Under the pieces are notes generated by a model that saw only the letters and a list, made by a program, of their open reading frames with translations, had not been told where the DNA came from and did no database searches. Source: an uncultured Prevotella sp. (lineage in GTDB: Bacteria > Bacteroidota > Bacteroidia > Bacteroidales > Bacteroidaceae). Taken from it: a DNA stretch of 64,000 bases. This document shows positions 53,584 through 62,534 of the stretch, piece by piece. The translations under genes were made by a program, and so were the position numbers. Position 1 is the first letter of the stretch. Each line of letters begins with the position of its first letter. The stretch is from the NCBI GenBank assembly GCA_900314995.1, contig OMXK01000015.1, positions 42,677 through 106,676 of the forward strand, written 5' to 3'.

Positions 53584-54501
53584 ATGAAAGTATTAGTTGC
53601 AACAGAGAAACCATTCGCAGCGGCTGCTGTTAATGGTATCAAGGCAGAGATTGAGGCAGCAGGCAATGAGCTGGTGCTGCTGGAGAAATATACAGAGAAG
53701 GCCCAGCTGCTGGATGCCGTCAAGGATGCTGACGCGCTGATTATCCGTTCGGATAAGGTCGACGCTGAGGTGCTGGATGCCGCCAAGCAGTTGAAGATTG
53801 TGGTTCGTGCCGGTGCCGGTTACGACAACATCGACCTAGCTGCCGCTACAGCCCACAACGTGGTAGCTGAGAACACACCCGGACAGAACTCAAACGCCGT
53901 AGCCGAGCTGGTGTTCGGACTGCTGGTGATGGCGGTTCGCGGTTTCTACAACGGCAAGAGCGGTTCAGAACTGCTCGGCAAGAAGCTGGGTATCCTCGCT
54001 TTCGGTAATGTAGGCCGCAACGTGGCTCGCATCGCCAAGGGCTTCGGAATGGACGTTTATGCTTACGATGCTTACTGTCCTGCAGAAGTGATCGAGCAGG
54101 CAGGTGTCCACGCCGTTGCTAATCAGGATGCGCTCTTCGAGACCTGCGACGTCGTTTCGCTCCACATCCCTGCTACGCCTGAGACCAAGCAGAGCATCAA
54201 TGCTGCGCTGGTAGGCAAGCTGAAGAAGGGTGGTGTGCTGGTGAACACAGCCCGCAAGGAGGTGATCAACGAGCCTGAGCTGATCAAGCTGATGGCTGAG
54301 CGCGAAGACCTGAAATTTGTCACCGACATTATGCCTGATGCAAACGATGAGTTCGCGAAGTTCGAGGGTCGTTACTTCTCAACTCCTAAGAAGATGGGCG
54401 CTCAGACAGCCGAGGCTAATATCAACGCCGGTATCGCTGCTGCCAAGCAGATCAATGCCTTCTTCAAGGATGGCGACACCAAGTTCCAGGTGAACAAGTA
54501 A
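53584..54501 (+). CDS. serA: D-3-phosphoglycerate dehydrogenase
   Basis: NAD-dependent first step of serine synthesis, 305 residues. It is the short form without a C-terminal ACT domain, so serine feedback through that domain is absent. The Rossmann motif is LGILAFGNVGRNVARIAKGF. Substrate- and cofactor-binding segments are GAGYDNIDL, NTARKEVI and the late MGAQTAEAN. A lipase-like catalytic His is not visible in the usual GxH-x-x-G form, the position reading MPDANDEF; relatives should be compared. Followed by a strong terminator. Confidence 0.9.
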   Translation: MKVLVATEKPFAAAAVNGIKAEIEAAGNELVLLEKYTEKAQLLDAVKDADALIIRSDKVDAEVLDAAKQLKIVVRAGAGYDNIDLAAATAHNVVAENTPGQNSNAVAELVFGLLVMAVRGFYNGKSGSELLGKKLGILAFGNVGRNVARIAKGFGMDVYAYDAYCPAEVIEQAGVHAVANQDALFETCDVVSLHIPATPETKQSINAALVGKLKKGGVLVNTARKEVINEPELIKLMAEREDLKFVTDIMPDANDEFAKFEGRYFSTPKKMGAQTAEANINAGIAAAKQINAFFKDGDTKFQVNK

Positions 54502-54526
54502 GAAATCGCTTCTTTACAGATACAAT

Positions 54527-54556
54527 AATCCCCCGCCGAGTGGCGAGGGATTTTTT
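54527..54556. terminator. Terminator between serA and rho
   Basis: Stem AATCCCCCGCC/GGCGAGGGATT with loop GAGT and one C-A mismatch in the stem, followed by TTTTTTATTTT on the plus strand. It serves serA, and the A-rich side may also serve the convergent rho gene. Confidence 0.85.
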
Positions 54557-54561
54557 ATTTT

Positions 54562-56478
54562 CTATCCATTCATCGACATGAGGAATTCCTCATTGCTTCG
54601 TGTCCTTACCAGACGGTCGCGGATGGTATTCATTGCTTCAACAGGATTCATCTCTGCAATGAACTTACGGATAATCCACATGCGGTTGAGCGTGGTCTCA
54701 TCATGCAGCAGATCGTCGCGGCGAGTAGAAGAGAGCACCAGGTCGATAGCAGGGAAGATGCGCTTGTTGGAGAGCGAACGGTTGAGCTGGATTTCAGAGT
54801 TACCCGTACCCTTGAACTCCTCGAAGATCACCTCGTCCATCTTAGAACCGGTATCTACCAGAGCTGTTGCGATGATGGTGAGCGAACCGCCGCCTTCGAT
54901 GTTACGGGCAGCACCGAAGAAACGCTTTGGCTTCTGGAGGGCATTGGCATCCACACCACCAGTCAGCACCTTACCGGATGCAGGCGAAACCGTGTTATAA
55001 GCACGGGCCAGACGAGTGATGGAGTCGAGGAAGATCACTACATCGTGACCGCACTCTACCATGCGCTTGGCCTTCTCGAGTACGATACCGGCAATCTTCA
55101 CATGACGGTCGGCGGGCTCATCGAAGGTAGAGGCAATCACCTCGGCATTCACCGTGCGGGCCATATCCGTCACCTCCTCAGGACGCTCGTCGATCAGCAG
55201 CATCATGATATAAGCCTCGGGATGGTTGGCCGCAATGGCATTGGCGATGTCCTTCATCAGCACGGTCTTACCAGTCTTAGGCTGGGCCACGATGAGGGCA
55301 CGCTGACCTTTACCGATAGGAGAGAAGAGATCAACCACACGAACGCTGGGGTTGGTGGTCGCCTTATCGCCACAGAGTGTGAATTTCTCTTCAGGGAAGA
55401 GTGGGGTGAGGTGCTCGAAAGCCACACGGTCGCGAACTTCTGACGGCTCGCGTCCGTTGATGCTCTTGACGGTAGACATCGCAAAGTACTTCTCGTTCTC
55501 ATGAGGCGGACGAACGGTGCATTCTACCACATCGCCAGTCTTCAGACCATATTTCTTGATCTGCTGCGGAGAAACGTACACATCATCGGGCGACGACAGA
55601 TAGTTGTAGTCTGAACTGCGAAGGAATCCGTAGCCGTCGGTCAGACACTCCAACACACCGTTGCCTGTGATGAAATCCTCGAAATCATATTTTGGCGTAT
55701 TCTGCTCTTTGGGGTAATTAACCTCGGTATCTGCCTGCTGTTGTGCCGTAGGACGGTCAAACATGTCGAGTGTCGGGATGGCCTGATTGTCCTCAATGGG
55801 AATGTCGACAATGGTGATGAAGTCGGTGCCGTCACCGGGATCACCTTCCCAGACTTCCTCATCGGTAACCTCCTCTGACTGGAAACTTTCCGCTGGCTGG
55901 AACCTTTCCTCTTTCTTGCTGGCCATCTTCTCGCGCAGCATCTGAACGGCATTGGCTGTCTCCTGATCCTCTTCGCTGGAGTCGGCTGCAGCTTCGGGCA
56001 CAGCCTCCTCCATGCTGAGGGCCGCCTCTGGCACCGGAGCCTCTGCCGCCTCTACAGCCTCTTCGACTGCAGCAGCCTTCGGCTTTCTGCCGCGACGCTT
56101 GGGCGTCTTCACTTCCTCTGCTGCTGGCTGTTCTGCTGCCGGCTCGTCGTCGTCAGGGAAATGAAGTGGCTCGTCGGAGAAGAGCGACGGTGCCTCGGCC
56201 TTGCTCCTGATGCGATTGCTCTTGGAGTCGAGGTTCTCGCCGTCCTTTCCTTTCACCGTATATACCTTGCTCGTATCTTTCTTGGCGATACGAGTCCTTT
56301 TGCGCTTCGTAGCCCCGTCGGCCGGTTCTGCGGCAGCGCTGTTTTCAGCAGCCTTGTCAAGGATGGCGTAGATGACATCCTCCAATGCGCTGTTCTGGGA
56401 CACATTAATGCCCAAATCGTTAGCAATACCCATCAGCTGGGGTATTTCCATAGCTTCTAGTTCTTCTTTTGTATACAT
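54562..56478 (-). CDS. rho: Transcription termination factor Rho with long N-terminal insert
   Basis: Hexameric RNA helicase that ends transcription. It has 638 residues against about 420 in E. coli. The Rho N domain ([20 protein letters not shown]) comes first. Then follows an inserted disordered region of roughly 230 residues, basic near 60-100 and rich in Glu/Ala/Pro near 105-190. RNA-binding ([21 protein letters not shown]) and ATPase parts follow, with Walker A QPKTGKT, Walker [17 protein letters not shown] and Q-loop [13 protein letters not shown]. Such inserts occur in Rho of several phyla. The minus-strand promoter element TACCTTTGC lies upstream at about 56568-56577. Confidence 0.94.
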   Translation of the reverse strand: MYTKEELEAMEIPQLMGIANDLGINVSQNSALEDVIYAILDKAAENSAAAEPADGATKRKRTRIAKKDTSKVYTVKGKDGENLDSKSNRIRSKAEAPSLFSDEPLHFPDDDEPAAEQPAAEEVKTPKRRGRKPKAAAVEEAVEAAEAPVPEAALSMEEAVPEAAADSSEEDQETANAVQMLREKMASKKEERFQPAESFQSEEVTDEEVWEGDPGDGTDFITIVDIPIEDNQAIPTLDMFDRPTAQQQADTEVNYPKEQNTPKYDFEDFITGNGVLECLTDGYGFLRSSDYNYLSSPDDVYVSPQQIKKYGLKTGDVVECTVRPPHENEKYFAMSTVKSINGREPSEVRDRVAFEHLTPLFPEEKFTLCGDKATTNPSVRVVDLFSPIGKGQRALIVAQPKTGKTVLMKDIANAIAANHPEAYIMMLLIDERPEEVTDMARTVNAEVIASTFDEPADRHVKIAGIVLEKAKRMVECGHDVVIFLDSITRLARAYNTVSPASGKVLTGGVDANALQKPKRFFGAARNIEGGGSLTIIATALVDTGSKMDEVIFEEFKGTGNSEIQLNRSLSNKRIFPAIDLVLSSTRRDDLLHDETTLNRMWIIRKFIAEMNPVEAMNTIRDRLVRTRSNEEFLMSMNG

Positions 56479-56647
56479 AAAATGGTGTATAAATTCTGAT
56501 TCGGAATTTAAGTGAAAATGTGATAGATATGCTTCACGGACGGAAGCATTGTTTTGAAAAACGTTGCAAAGGTAAGCATTATTTTGCGAACTTCCAAATA
56601 TTTTCGGGAAAAATAACTATCTTTGCACCCAAAAATAAATATCAGCG

Positions 56648-57253
56648 ATGGAAATCAAGAAAGCAGAATTTGTGTTGAGTGCTCCCAGAGAGTCGATGTG
56701 TCCGAAGGACACAAAGCCTGAATACGCCTTTATCGGCCGTTCAAACGTGGGTAAGTCCAGTCTGATTAATATGTTGACGAACAACCGGAAACTGGCCAAG
56801 ACATCATCCACACCCGGCAAGACGCTGCTCATCAACCATTTTATTATTAATAATGAGTGGTATCTGGTGGATCTGCCCGGCTATGGCTTTGCCAAGCGCT
56901 CGAAATCGGAACTGCAGAAGCTCGAACAGATGATCACCGGCTATCTGCTTCAGCGACAGCAGCTGGTGAATGTGTTCCTGCTGGTGGATATCCGTCTGGA
57001 GGCTCAGAAGGTCGACCTCGATTTCATCCAGTGGCTGGGCTCCAGCAGCATTCCCTTCGCTATCGTCTTCACCAAGGCCGACAAGCTGTCGGCGACGAAG
57101 GCCAACCAGAACGTGGAAGCCTATAAGAAGGTGCTGAGTGAGACGTGGGAGGAATTGCCGCCAATCTTCATCACCTCTGCCGAAAAGAAGCAGGGCCGCG
57201 ACGAGATATTAGATTACATTGAACAGATTAATAAAGAGTTGGTTAATAAGTAA
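56648..57253 (+). CDS. engB: Ribosome-biogenesis GTPase EngB/YsxC
   Basis: Small GTPase of 201 residues needed for assembly of the large ribosomal subunit. The G motifs are complete: GRSNVGKSS (G1), SSTPGKT (G2), DLPGYGFA (G3), TKADKL (G4) and TSAEKKQG (G5). A promoter element TATCTTTGC lies at about 56620-56629. The ABC-F gene begins directly after the stop codon, so the two are cotranscribed. Confidence 0.95.
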   Translation: MEIKKAEFVLSAPRESMCPKDTKPEYAFIGRSNVGKSSLINMLTNNRKLAKTSSTPGKTLLINHFIINNEWYLVDLPGYGFAKRSKSELQKLEQMITGYLLQRQQLVNVFLLVDIRLEAQKVDLDFIQWLGSSSIPFAIVFTKADKLSATKANQNVEAYKKVLSETWEELPPIFITSAEKKQGRDEILDYIEQINKELVNK

Positions 57254-59050
57254 ATGGCAAAAGACACACCATATCTCGACGTCCAGCAGCTGACGAAGTC
57301 ATTCGGCTCGTTGGTGCTGTTTGAGAATCTCAGTTTCTCCGTTGCCGAAGGACAGAAAGTGGGCCTGATAGCCAAGAACGGTACAGGCAAGTCAACCTTG
57401 CTCTCTATCCTCTCGGGAAAAGAGGGCTACGATTCCGGCGAAATCATCTTCCGTCGCGACTTGAAGGTGGGCATGCTGGAACAGTCGCCGGCGTTCGACC
57501 CTGCGGAAAGCGTGCTTGACGCCTGCTTTAATCATGAAGGAGATCCGGAGAAGGTGCTCAAGGCCAAACAGATACTGACTCAGTTGAAGATCCGTGATCT
57601 CAACCAGCCGATGGGGCAGTTGAGCGGCGGCCAGCAAAAGCGCGTCGCCTTGGCGAATGTGCTGATTACCGATCCTGACCTCCTGATACTCGATGAGCCC
57701 ACGAACCATCTGGATCTGGAGATGATAGAATGGCTGGAGGGTTTTCTGAATCGCGGCAACAAGACGCTGCTCATGGTTACCCACGACCGCTTCTTCCTCG
57801 ACAGGGTATGTAGTGTGATTCTCGAGCTCGACGATCAGACCATCTATACCTATCGCGGCAACTACAGCTATTATCTGGAAAAGCGCCAGGAACGCATCGA
57901 CAACCGGCGGGCGGAGATTGCCAGAGCCAACAACCTGTATCGCACGGAGCTGGAATGGATGCGCCGTATGCCCCAGGCACGTGGTCATAAGGCCCGCTAT
58001 CGTGAAGAGGCCTTCTACGAACTGGAGAAGGTGGCCAAGCAGCGTATCGAAGAGCGCCAGATGCGCCTGAAGTCGCGCAATGTCTATATCGGCAGCAAGA
58101 TCTTCGAGTGCCAGTATGTGTCGAAGGCATTCGATGATACCGTCATCCTGAAGGACTTCTACTATAACTTCTCCCGTTTTGAGAAGATGGGCATCGTGGG
58201 GAATAACGGCACGGGCAAGTCAACCTTTATCAAGATGCTGCTGGGCATGATTCCGCCGGATACCGGGCGCTTCGACATTGGCGACACCGTGCGTTTCGGC
58301 TATTTCTCGCAGGAAGGCTTGCAGTTCGACGAACAGCAGAAGGTCATCGATGTGGTGAAGGACATCGCCGAATATATCGATATGGGCGGCGGCAAGCATT
58401 TTTCGGCCTCGCAGTTCCTGCAGTATTTCCTCTTCACACCCGAACAGCAGCACAACTATGTGTATAAACTCAGTGGCGGCGAGCGGCGCAAGCTCTATCT
58501 CTGTACCGTCCTGATGAAGAATCCCAACTTCCTGGTGCTCGACGAGCCTACCAACGATCTGGACATCGTGACGCTGCAGATACTGGAGGAATACCTGCAG
58601 GATTTCCCGGGCTGTGTGATTGTCGTCAGCCACGATCGCTATTTCATGGATAAGGTGGTCGACCATCTGCTGGTCTTTCGGGGCAATGGTGAGATCAAGG
58701 ATTTCCCCGGCAACTATACCCAGTATCGTCAGTGGAGTGCCCTGCAGTCGCAGACGGATTCGGCACCCAAGAAGGCAAAGGAGCCCGCAACCGTCCTAGA
58801 GGCCCCAGAACGAAAAGACCGTCAGGAAACCAAACGGAAGTTTACCTATAAGGAGAAGCGCGAGTTCGAACAGTTGGAGCACGACATCGCCGCACTCGAA
58901 GAAGAACAGCGCCAGCTGGAGGAAGCCCTTTGCGGCGGAACGCTCTCTGTAGAGAAGATTACCGAGATCAGCAAGCGCCTGCCGTTGCTCAAGGATGAGC
59001 TCGACGAGAAATCCATGCGCTGGCTGGAACTCTCTGAGATTGACCATTGA
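57254..59050 (+). CDS. ABC-F family ATPase (Uup/EttA-like)
   Basis: Soluble tandem ABC protein of 598 residues, without membrane helices, that acts on ribosomes or translation. Each half has Walker A (AKNGTGKST and GNNGTGKST), signature (LSGGQQKRVAL and LSGGERRKLYL) and Walker B (LLILDEPTNHLD and FLVLDEPTNDLD). A linker with RMPQARGHKARYREEAFYEL lies between. A C-terminal coiled coil of about 80 residues, as in Uup, is present. Its last codons and stop start the heptamer tract that leads to recR. Confidence 0.92.
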   Translation: MAKDTPYLDVQQLTKSFGSLVLFENLSFSVAEGQKVGLIAKNGTGKSTLLSILSGKEGYDSGEIIFRRDLKVGMLEQSPAFDPAESVLDACFNHEGDPEKVLKAKQILTQLKIRDLNQPMGQLSGGQQKRVALANVLITDPDLLILDEPTNHLDLEMIEWLEGFLNRGNKTLLMVTHDRFFLDRVCSVILELDDQTIYTYRGNYSYYLEKRQERIDNRRAEIARANNLYRTELEWMRRMPQARGHKARYREEAFYELEKVAKQRIEERQMRLKSRNVYIGSKIFECQYVSKAFDDTVILKDFYYNFSRFEKMGIVGNNGTGKSTFIKMLLGMIPPDTGRFDIGDTVRFGYFSQEGLQFDEQQKVIDVVKDIAEYIDMGGGKHFSASQFLQYFLFTPEQQHNYVYKLSGGERRKLYLCTVLMKNPNFLVLDEPTNDLDIVTLQILEEYLQDFPGCVIVVSHDRYFMDKVVDHLLVFRGNGEIKDFPGNYTQYRQWSALQSQTDSAPKKAKEPATVLEAPERKDRQETKRKFTYKEKREFEQLEHDIAALEEEQRQLEEALCGGTLSVEKITEISKRLPLLKDELDEKSMRWLELSEIDH

Positions 59051-59076
59051 ACATTGACCATTGAACATTGAGCATT
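59039..59076 (+). repeat. Heptamer repeat tract between the ABC-F gene and recR
   Basis: Five tandem heptamers (ATTGACC, ATTGAAC, ATTGACC, ATTGAAC, ATTGAGC) plus ATT. The tract overlaps the ABC-F stop codon and ends at the recR ATG. It has the same form and orientation as the left repeat of the cassette at 53153, but no cassette is present. Confidence 0.85.
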
Positions 59077-59694
59077 ATGATACAACAGCAATATCCCTCA
59101 CAACTCTTGGAAAAGGCCGTCGCAGAGTTCTCCAAACTGCCGGGCATCGGGCGTAAGACGGCGCTGCGGCTCGTCTTGTGGATGCTCCGTCAGGATGATG
59201 CCGACATCGAGCAGTTTGCTGAGGCCATCCATCGATTAAAGCACGAAGTGAAGTATTGCCACATCTGCCATAACGTCAGCGATGCCGACACTTGTCCTAT
59301 CTGTGCCGATCCTCGTCGCGACGCAGCCACCATCTGTGTCGTCGAGAATATCCAGGACGTGATGGCCATCGAGAACACCCAGCAGTTTCACGGGCTCTAT
59401 CATGTGCTGGGCGGCATCATCTCGCCCATGGACGGCATCGGCCCCAGCGATCTGGAGATTGATTCTCTGGTGCAGCGGGTGGCCGAGGGGGATATCCAGG
59501 AAGTGATACTGGCCCTGAGTCCTACGATGGAAGGTGACACCACCAACTTCTACATCTATCGCAAACTCTCCGCCTACGATGTCAAGATCAGCGTCATCGC
59601 CCGGGGAATCTCGGTAGGCAACGAACTGGAATATACCGACGAGGTGACCCTTGGGCGCTCCATTACCAACCGTACATTATTTGAAGAAAAGTAA
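59077..59694 (+). CDS. recR: Recombination mediator RecR
   Basis: Ring-forming DNA clamp of the RecFOR pathway that loads RecA at gaps. It has 205 residues. The helix-hairpin-helix part reads [20 protein letters not shown]. The C4 zinc finger is [16 protein letters not shown]. The Toprim domain begins [14 protein letters not shown] and includes [12 protein letters not shown]. The ATG follows the heptamer tract. The next gene begins two bases after the stop. Confidence 0.95.
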   Translation: MIQQQYPSQLLEKAVAEFSKLPGIGRKTALRLVLWMLRQDDADIEQFAEAIHRLKHEVKYCHICHNVSDADTCPICADPRRDAATICVVENIQDVMAIENTQQFHGLYHVLGGIISPMDGIGPSDLEIDSLVQRVAEGDIQEVILALSPTMEGDTTNFYIYRKLSAYDVKISVIARGISVGNELEYTDEVTLGRSITNRTLFEEK

Positions 59695-59696
59695 AT

Positions 59697-60116
59697 ATGA
59701 AGAAAACGTTACGACAACTCCAGACATTCATGTTTTCGATGATAGGCATCACCGTCGTGCTCGTTGTCCTGTTCGAGACCGATGTCCTGCCTTCAGGCCT
59801 GATGGCTACCGAAAAGCAGACTGAGTTTCTCTTGACCACGCTGATGGAACTGCTCACGTTGGCCTCTGTCTACATGGCGCTGAGGTTGTTTAAGTTCGAT
59901 AAAGTGCATCAGGAACTGGTTACGCTCAAGGCCGACGGCTTACGCCGCTGGGGGCTGATCCGTCTGGCCATCTTGCTGCTGCCCATGCCGCTCAATACGG
60001 TTCTATATTATCTGTTTATGAATACCACATTCGGCTATATGGCCATCATTCTGGCCGTCTGTCTGCCGTTTGTCTATCCCAGTGAGGCCCGTTGTGAGGC
60101 GGAGACGGAATCATGA
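59697..60116 (+). CDS. Small integral membrane protein
   Basis: A 139-residue protein with four predicted helices (about 10-28, 45-65, 88-110, 113-130; for example FSMIGITVVLVVLFE and LAILLLPMPLNTVLYYLFM). No family is recognised with confidence. It lies between recR and a glycosyltransferase with tight spacing (two bases before, four-base overlap after), so it is in the same transcript, but a functional link is not shown. Confidence 0.7.
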   Translation: MKKTLRQLQTFMFSMIGITVVLVVLFETDVLPSGLMATEKQTEFLLTTLMELLTLASVYMALRLFKFDKVHQELVTLKADGLRRWGLIRLAILLLPMPLNTVLYYLFMNTTFGYMAIILAVCLPFVYPSEARCEAETES

Positions 60117-61249
60117 AACTGACAGTCGTCATCGTCAACTATAATGTCTGCTATTATCTGGAGCAATGCCTTCTGAGTGTGCAGAAAGCGCTTGAGGGTA
60201 TTGAAGGCGAGATCTACGTGGTCGACAATCACTCCAAGGATGGCAGCGTGGCTTATCTGAGTGCCCGTTTCCCGGATGTCCATTTCATCGACAGCAATCA
60301 TAACCTGGGGTTTGCCCGTGCCAACAACATCGCCATCCGCCAGTCGTGCGGTGAATACGTCTTGCTGCTCAATCCCGATACGATTGTCGGCGAGCATACC
60401 CTCAGCGATGTATTGCAGTTTATGGATGCCCATCCTCAGGCCGGGGGGGCAGGCGTGATGATGCACAATACCGATGGCAGCAGGGCCAACGAGTCGCGAC
60501 GGGCTATTCCTACGCCGATGGTGTCTTTCCGCAAGATGCTGGGCTTCAGCAGCCGTTACTATATGAGTCATCTGCCCTGGGACCGCCCTGGGCGCATCGA
60601 GGTTATCAGCGGCGCCTTCTGCATGCTTCGCCGTAGGGCTCTGGATCAGATCGGTCTCCTCGACGAGGACTTCTTTATGTACGGCGAGGACATCGACCTC
60701 TCATACAGGCTGCTGAAGGGCGGTTTCGAGAACTGGTATATCCCTTCGCCCATCCTGCACTATAAGGGCGAGAGCACCGAGAAGAGCTCTTTCCGTTATA
60801 TCCATGTGTTCTACGAGGCGATGCTCATCTTCTTCCGCAAGCATTACGGGAATCTCAATTTCCTCTTTACACTTCCTGTGCGCATCGCCATCTATTTCAG
60901 GGCGTTCATCGCGCTTATCCAGATGCAGACCCGCTTGCTGAGGAAGTCGCTGGGCTTCGTGAGCCGTCAGTCAAAACAGCCAGAGTATGTCTTTGTCGGC
61001 AGTGAGGCGATGCTCGATGCCTGTCGGCAGTTAGCCCGCCACAAAGGGCTCGCCGCCACCTATTATAATAATAAGGAGCTCGCTTCGGCAGTAGCCGGTC
61101 AGCCTGACGGCCGTCTGCGCATCGTGGTTTTCGATGCCGCGTCCTTCAGCTACGAAGAGATGATGCGTCAGTTGCCCGATCATCATTTCATCGGCACCTA
61201 TCATATTCACACTAACACGATTATTACGCCTTGGGAGATTGTCAGATGA
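60113..61249 (+). CDS. Glycosyltransferase family 2 (WbbL-like)
   Basis: A 378-residue GT-A-fold enzyme that moves a sugar from a nucleotide donor to a cell-surface glycan or lipid carrier. The opening TVVIVNYNVCYYLEQCLLSV, the donor-site VVDNHSKDGS, the LLLNPDT metal-binding region and FMYGEDIDLSYRLLKGG are those of rhamnosyltransferase-like GT2 proteins. Membrane-facing amphipathic stretches follow (about 265-290). The last 90 residues are an extra domain of unknown fold. It starts in the preceding gene's stop (ATGA). Confidence 0.88.
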   Translation: MKLTVVIVNYNVCYYLEQCLLSVQKALEGIEGEIYVVDNHSKDGSVAYLSARFPDVHFIDSNHNLGFARANNIAIRQSCGEYVLLLNPDTIVGEHTLSDVLQFMDAHPQAGGAGVMMHNTDGSRANESRRAIPTPMVSFRKMLGFSSRYYMSHLPWDRPGRIEVISGAFCMLRRRALDQIGLLDEDFFMYGEDIDLSYRLLKGGFENWYIPSPILHYKGESTEKSSFRYIHVFYEAMLIFFRKHYGNLNFLFTLPVRIAIYFRAFIALIQMQTRLLRKSLGFVSRQSKQPEYVFVGSEAMLDACRQLARHKGLAATYYNNKELASAVAGQPDGRLRIVVFDAASFSYEEMMRQLPDHHFIGTYHIHTNTIITPWEIVR

Positions 61250-61752
61250 AACCGGAAATAAAGTTACGGGCCATTGAGCCTGAAGACCTCGATCTGCTGT
61301 ATCGCATCGAGAACGATGTCCGTCTGTGGAATGTCGGCAACACGAACGTGCCTTATTCGCGCTATACCCTTCATGAGTATGTGGCCAATGCCACCGACGA
61401 CATCTACGTCGACCGCCAGGTCAGGATGATGGTCGAGAATGGGGCAGGGGAGATAGTCGGTATTGCCGACGTGGTGAATTTCGATCCCGGTAACTGTCGC
61501 GCCGAAGTGGGGCTGATAGTCCTCGACGCCTTCCGTCGGCAGGGCTATGGCAGCAGCATCCTGTCGGCAGTGGCCGACTATGCCGTCAGCGTGCTCCATC
61601 TGCATCAGCTGTATGCATTCTGCGATGTGCGGAACGAGGCATCCCTCGAACTGTTCCGCAAGATGGGCTATCAGACGTCGATGCCGATCACCGATTGGCT
61701 TTACGACGGGCGTGAATACCACAATGCAATACTCATGCAACTCGTGTTTTAG
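61246..61752 (+). CDS. GNAT-family N-acetyltransferase
   Basis: A 168-residue acetyl-CoA-dependent transferase of the RimJ/SpeG style. The substrate region reads LRAIEPEDLDLLYRIENDVRLW, and the cofactor-binding motif is LDAFRRQGYGSSILSAVADYA. The C-terminal FCDVRNEASLELFRKMGY is typical of the family. The ATG overlaps the glycosyltransferase stop. The substrate is unknown; relatives acetylate spermidine or protein N termini. Confidence 0.87.
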   Translation: MKPEIKLRAIEPEDLDLLYRIENDVRLWNVGNTNVPYSRYTLHEYVANATDDIYVDRQVRMMVENGAGEIVGIADVVNFDPGNCRAEVGLIVLDAFRRQGYGSSILSAVADYAVSVLHLHQLYAFCDVRNEASLELFRKMGYQTSMPITDWLYDGREYHNAILMQLVF

Positions 61753-61792
61753 GAGTTTTTTGCGAAGAAATCAAAAAAATGTCTGAAAAAGT

Positions 61793-61823
61793 TTTGTAGT
61801 TTCGGAATTTATCCGTACCTTTG
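61793..61823 (+). promoter_or_regulatory. Promoter of the tRNA-Asp pair
   Basis: TTTG at 61793-61796, a 19-base spacer and TACCTTTG at 61816-61823 followed by C, about 30 bases before the first tRNA. Both boxes match the consensus. Confidence 0.8.
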
Positions 61824-61852
61824 CACCCGCTAATAAGAAAGAGGCGCTTTCT

Positions 61853-61926
61853 GGTGCGTTAGTTCAGTAGGTTAGAATGCCTGCCTGTCACGCAGGAGGT
61901 CACGAGTTCGAATCTCGTACGCACCG
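61853..61926 (+). tRNA. tRNA-Asp (GTC), first copy
   Basis: A 74-base cloverleaf: acceptor stem GGTGCGT/ACGCACC, D arm with AGTTCAGTAGGTTAGAA, anticodon stem CCTGC/GCAGG with loop CTGTCAC (anticodon GTC), and T arm CACGAGTTCGAATCTCGTA. The CCA end follows in the DNA at 61927-61929. Confidence 0.97.
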
Positions 61927-61950
61927 CCACTCTTCTGATATTCAGCACCT

Positions 61951-62024
61951 GGTGCGTTAGTTCAGTAGGTTAGAATGCCTGCCTGTCACGCAGGAGGTCA
62001 CGAGTTCGAATCTCGTACGCACCG
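61951..62024 (+). tRNA. tRNA-Asp (GTC), second copy
   Basis: Identical to the first copy over all 74 bases, 24 bases downstream and in the same transcript. Unlike the first, it is followed by CAA and not CCA, so CCA must be added by the nucleotidyltransferase. A terminator follows. Confidence 0.97.
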
Positions 62025-62025
62025 C

Positions 62026-62057
62026 AAAGTCCATTGGTTATTCCGATGGGCTTTTTT
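62026..62057 (+). terminator. Terminator after the tRNA-Asp pair
   Basis: Imperfect stem of about 11 bp (AAGTCCATTGG against CCGATGGGCTT) with loop TTATT, followed by TTTTTT. Confidence 0.8.
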
Positions 62058-62283
62058 GGGCTCAGTCCGAATACCCCTCATACTATAGCCCTCCCTCTTT
62101 ATAGAGGGGACGGCATGTATAGAGGGGGGATAGTTCATTGAAGGGGTATGCCGATGACGACTCGGCCGCAGCGGTCTTTTCGGATGACCAAGTGACGGTT
62201 TTATTAAAATATGCATATTTTCCGTGTGATTTTATTATTTTCTCGCACAAAATTCGTATATTTGTGGCCAAAAAATAAATAAC

Positions 62284-62515
62284 ATGAAGCAGAATGAGGA
62301 GAGTTCATTTTATGTCTATTCATATAAACAGAAAATGGATGATTGAATGCCAACATTCTTTTGACGGCAAGGCACTGTTTACTGTATGGTTGCTGATGAT
62401 TGTGGAGGAAGCGCTGAAGAACGGCATCGTGGGTAACCATGGCCAGCCTCAACCTGCTGATAGACACGTTCAATGCAGAGGAAATTTTCAGTTCGTAACA
62501 ATCATGTCTCACCTT
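62284..62515 (+). pseudogene. Degenerate coding remnant before DUF4421
   Basis: Frames with coding character follow one another but are broken: MKQNEESSFYVYSYKQKMDD then stop (62284-62346), then in another frame FDGKALFTVWLLMIVEEALK (about 62356-62430), then in a third MASLNLLIDTFNAEEIFSS to a stop near 62500. Together they look like the decayed 3' end of a gene, possibly a transposase, but no family is certain. The gap 62058-62283 holds short GC-rich inverted segments (CCCTC...GAGGGG) and a TATATTTG element at about 62256. Confidence 0.35.
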
Positions 62516-62534
62516 TCAAAGTCCAGTATCAATT

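Noticed and set aside
62098-62133. CCCTC/GAGGGG inverted segments after the tRNA genes as an insertion-sequence end
   Set aside because: Too short and imperfect, with no transposase or target duplication visible.
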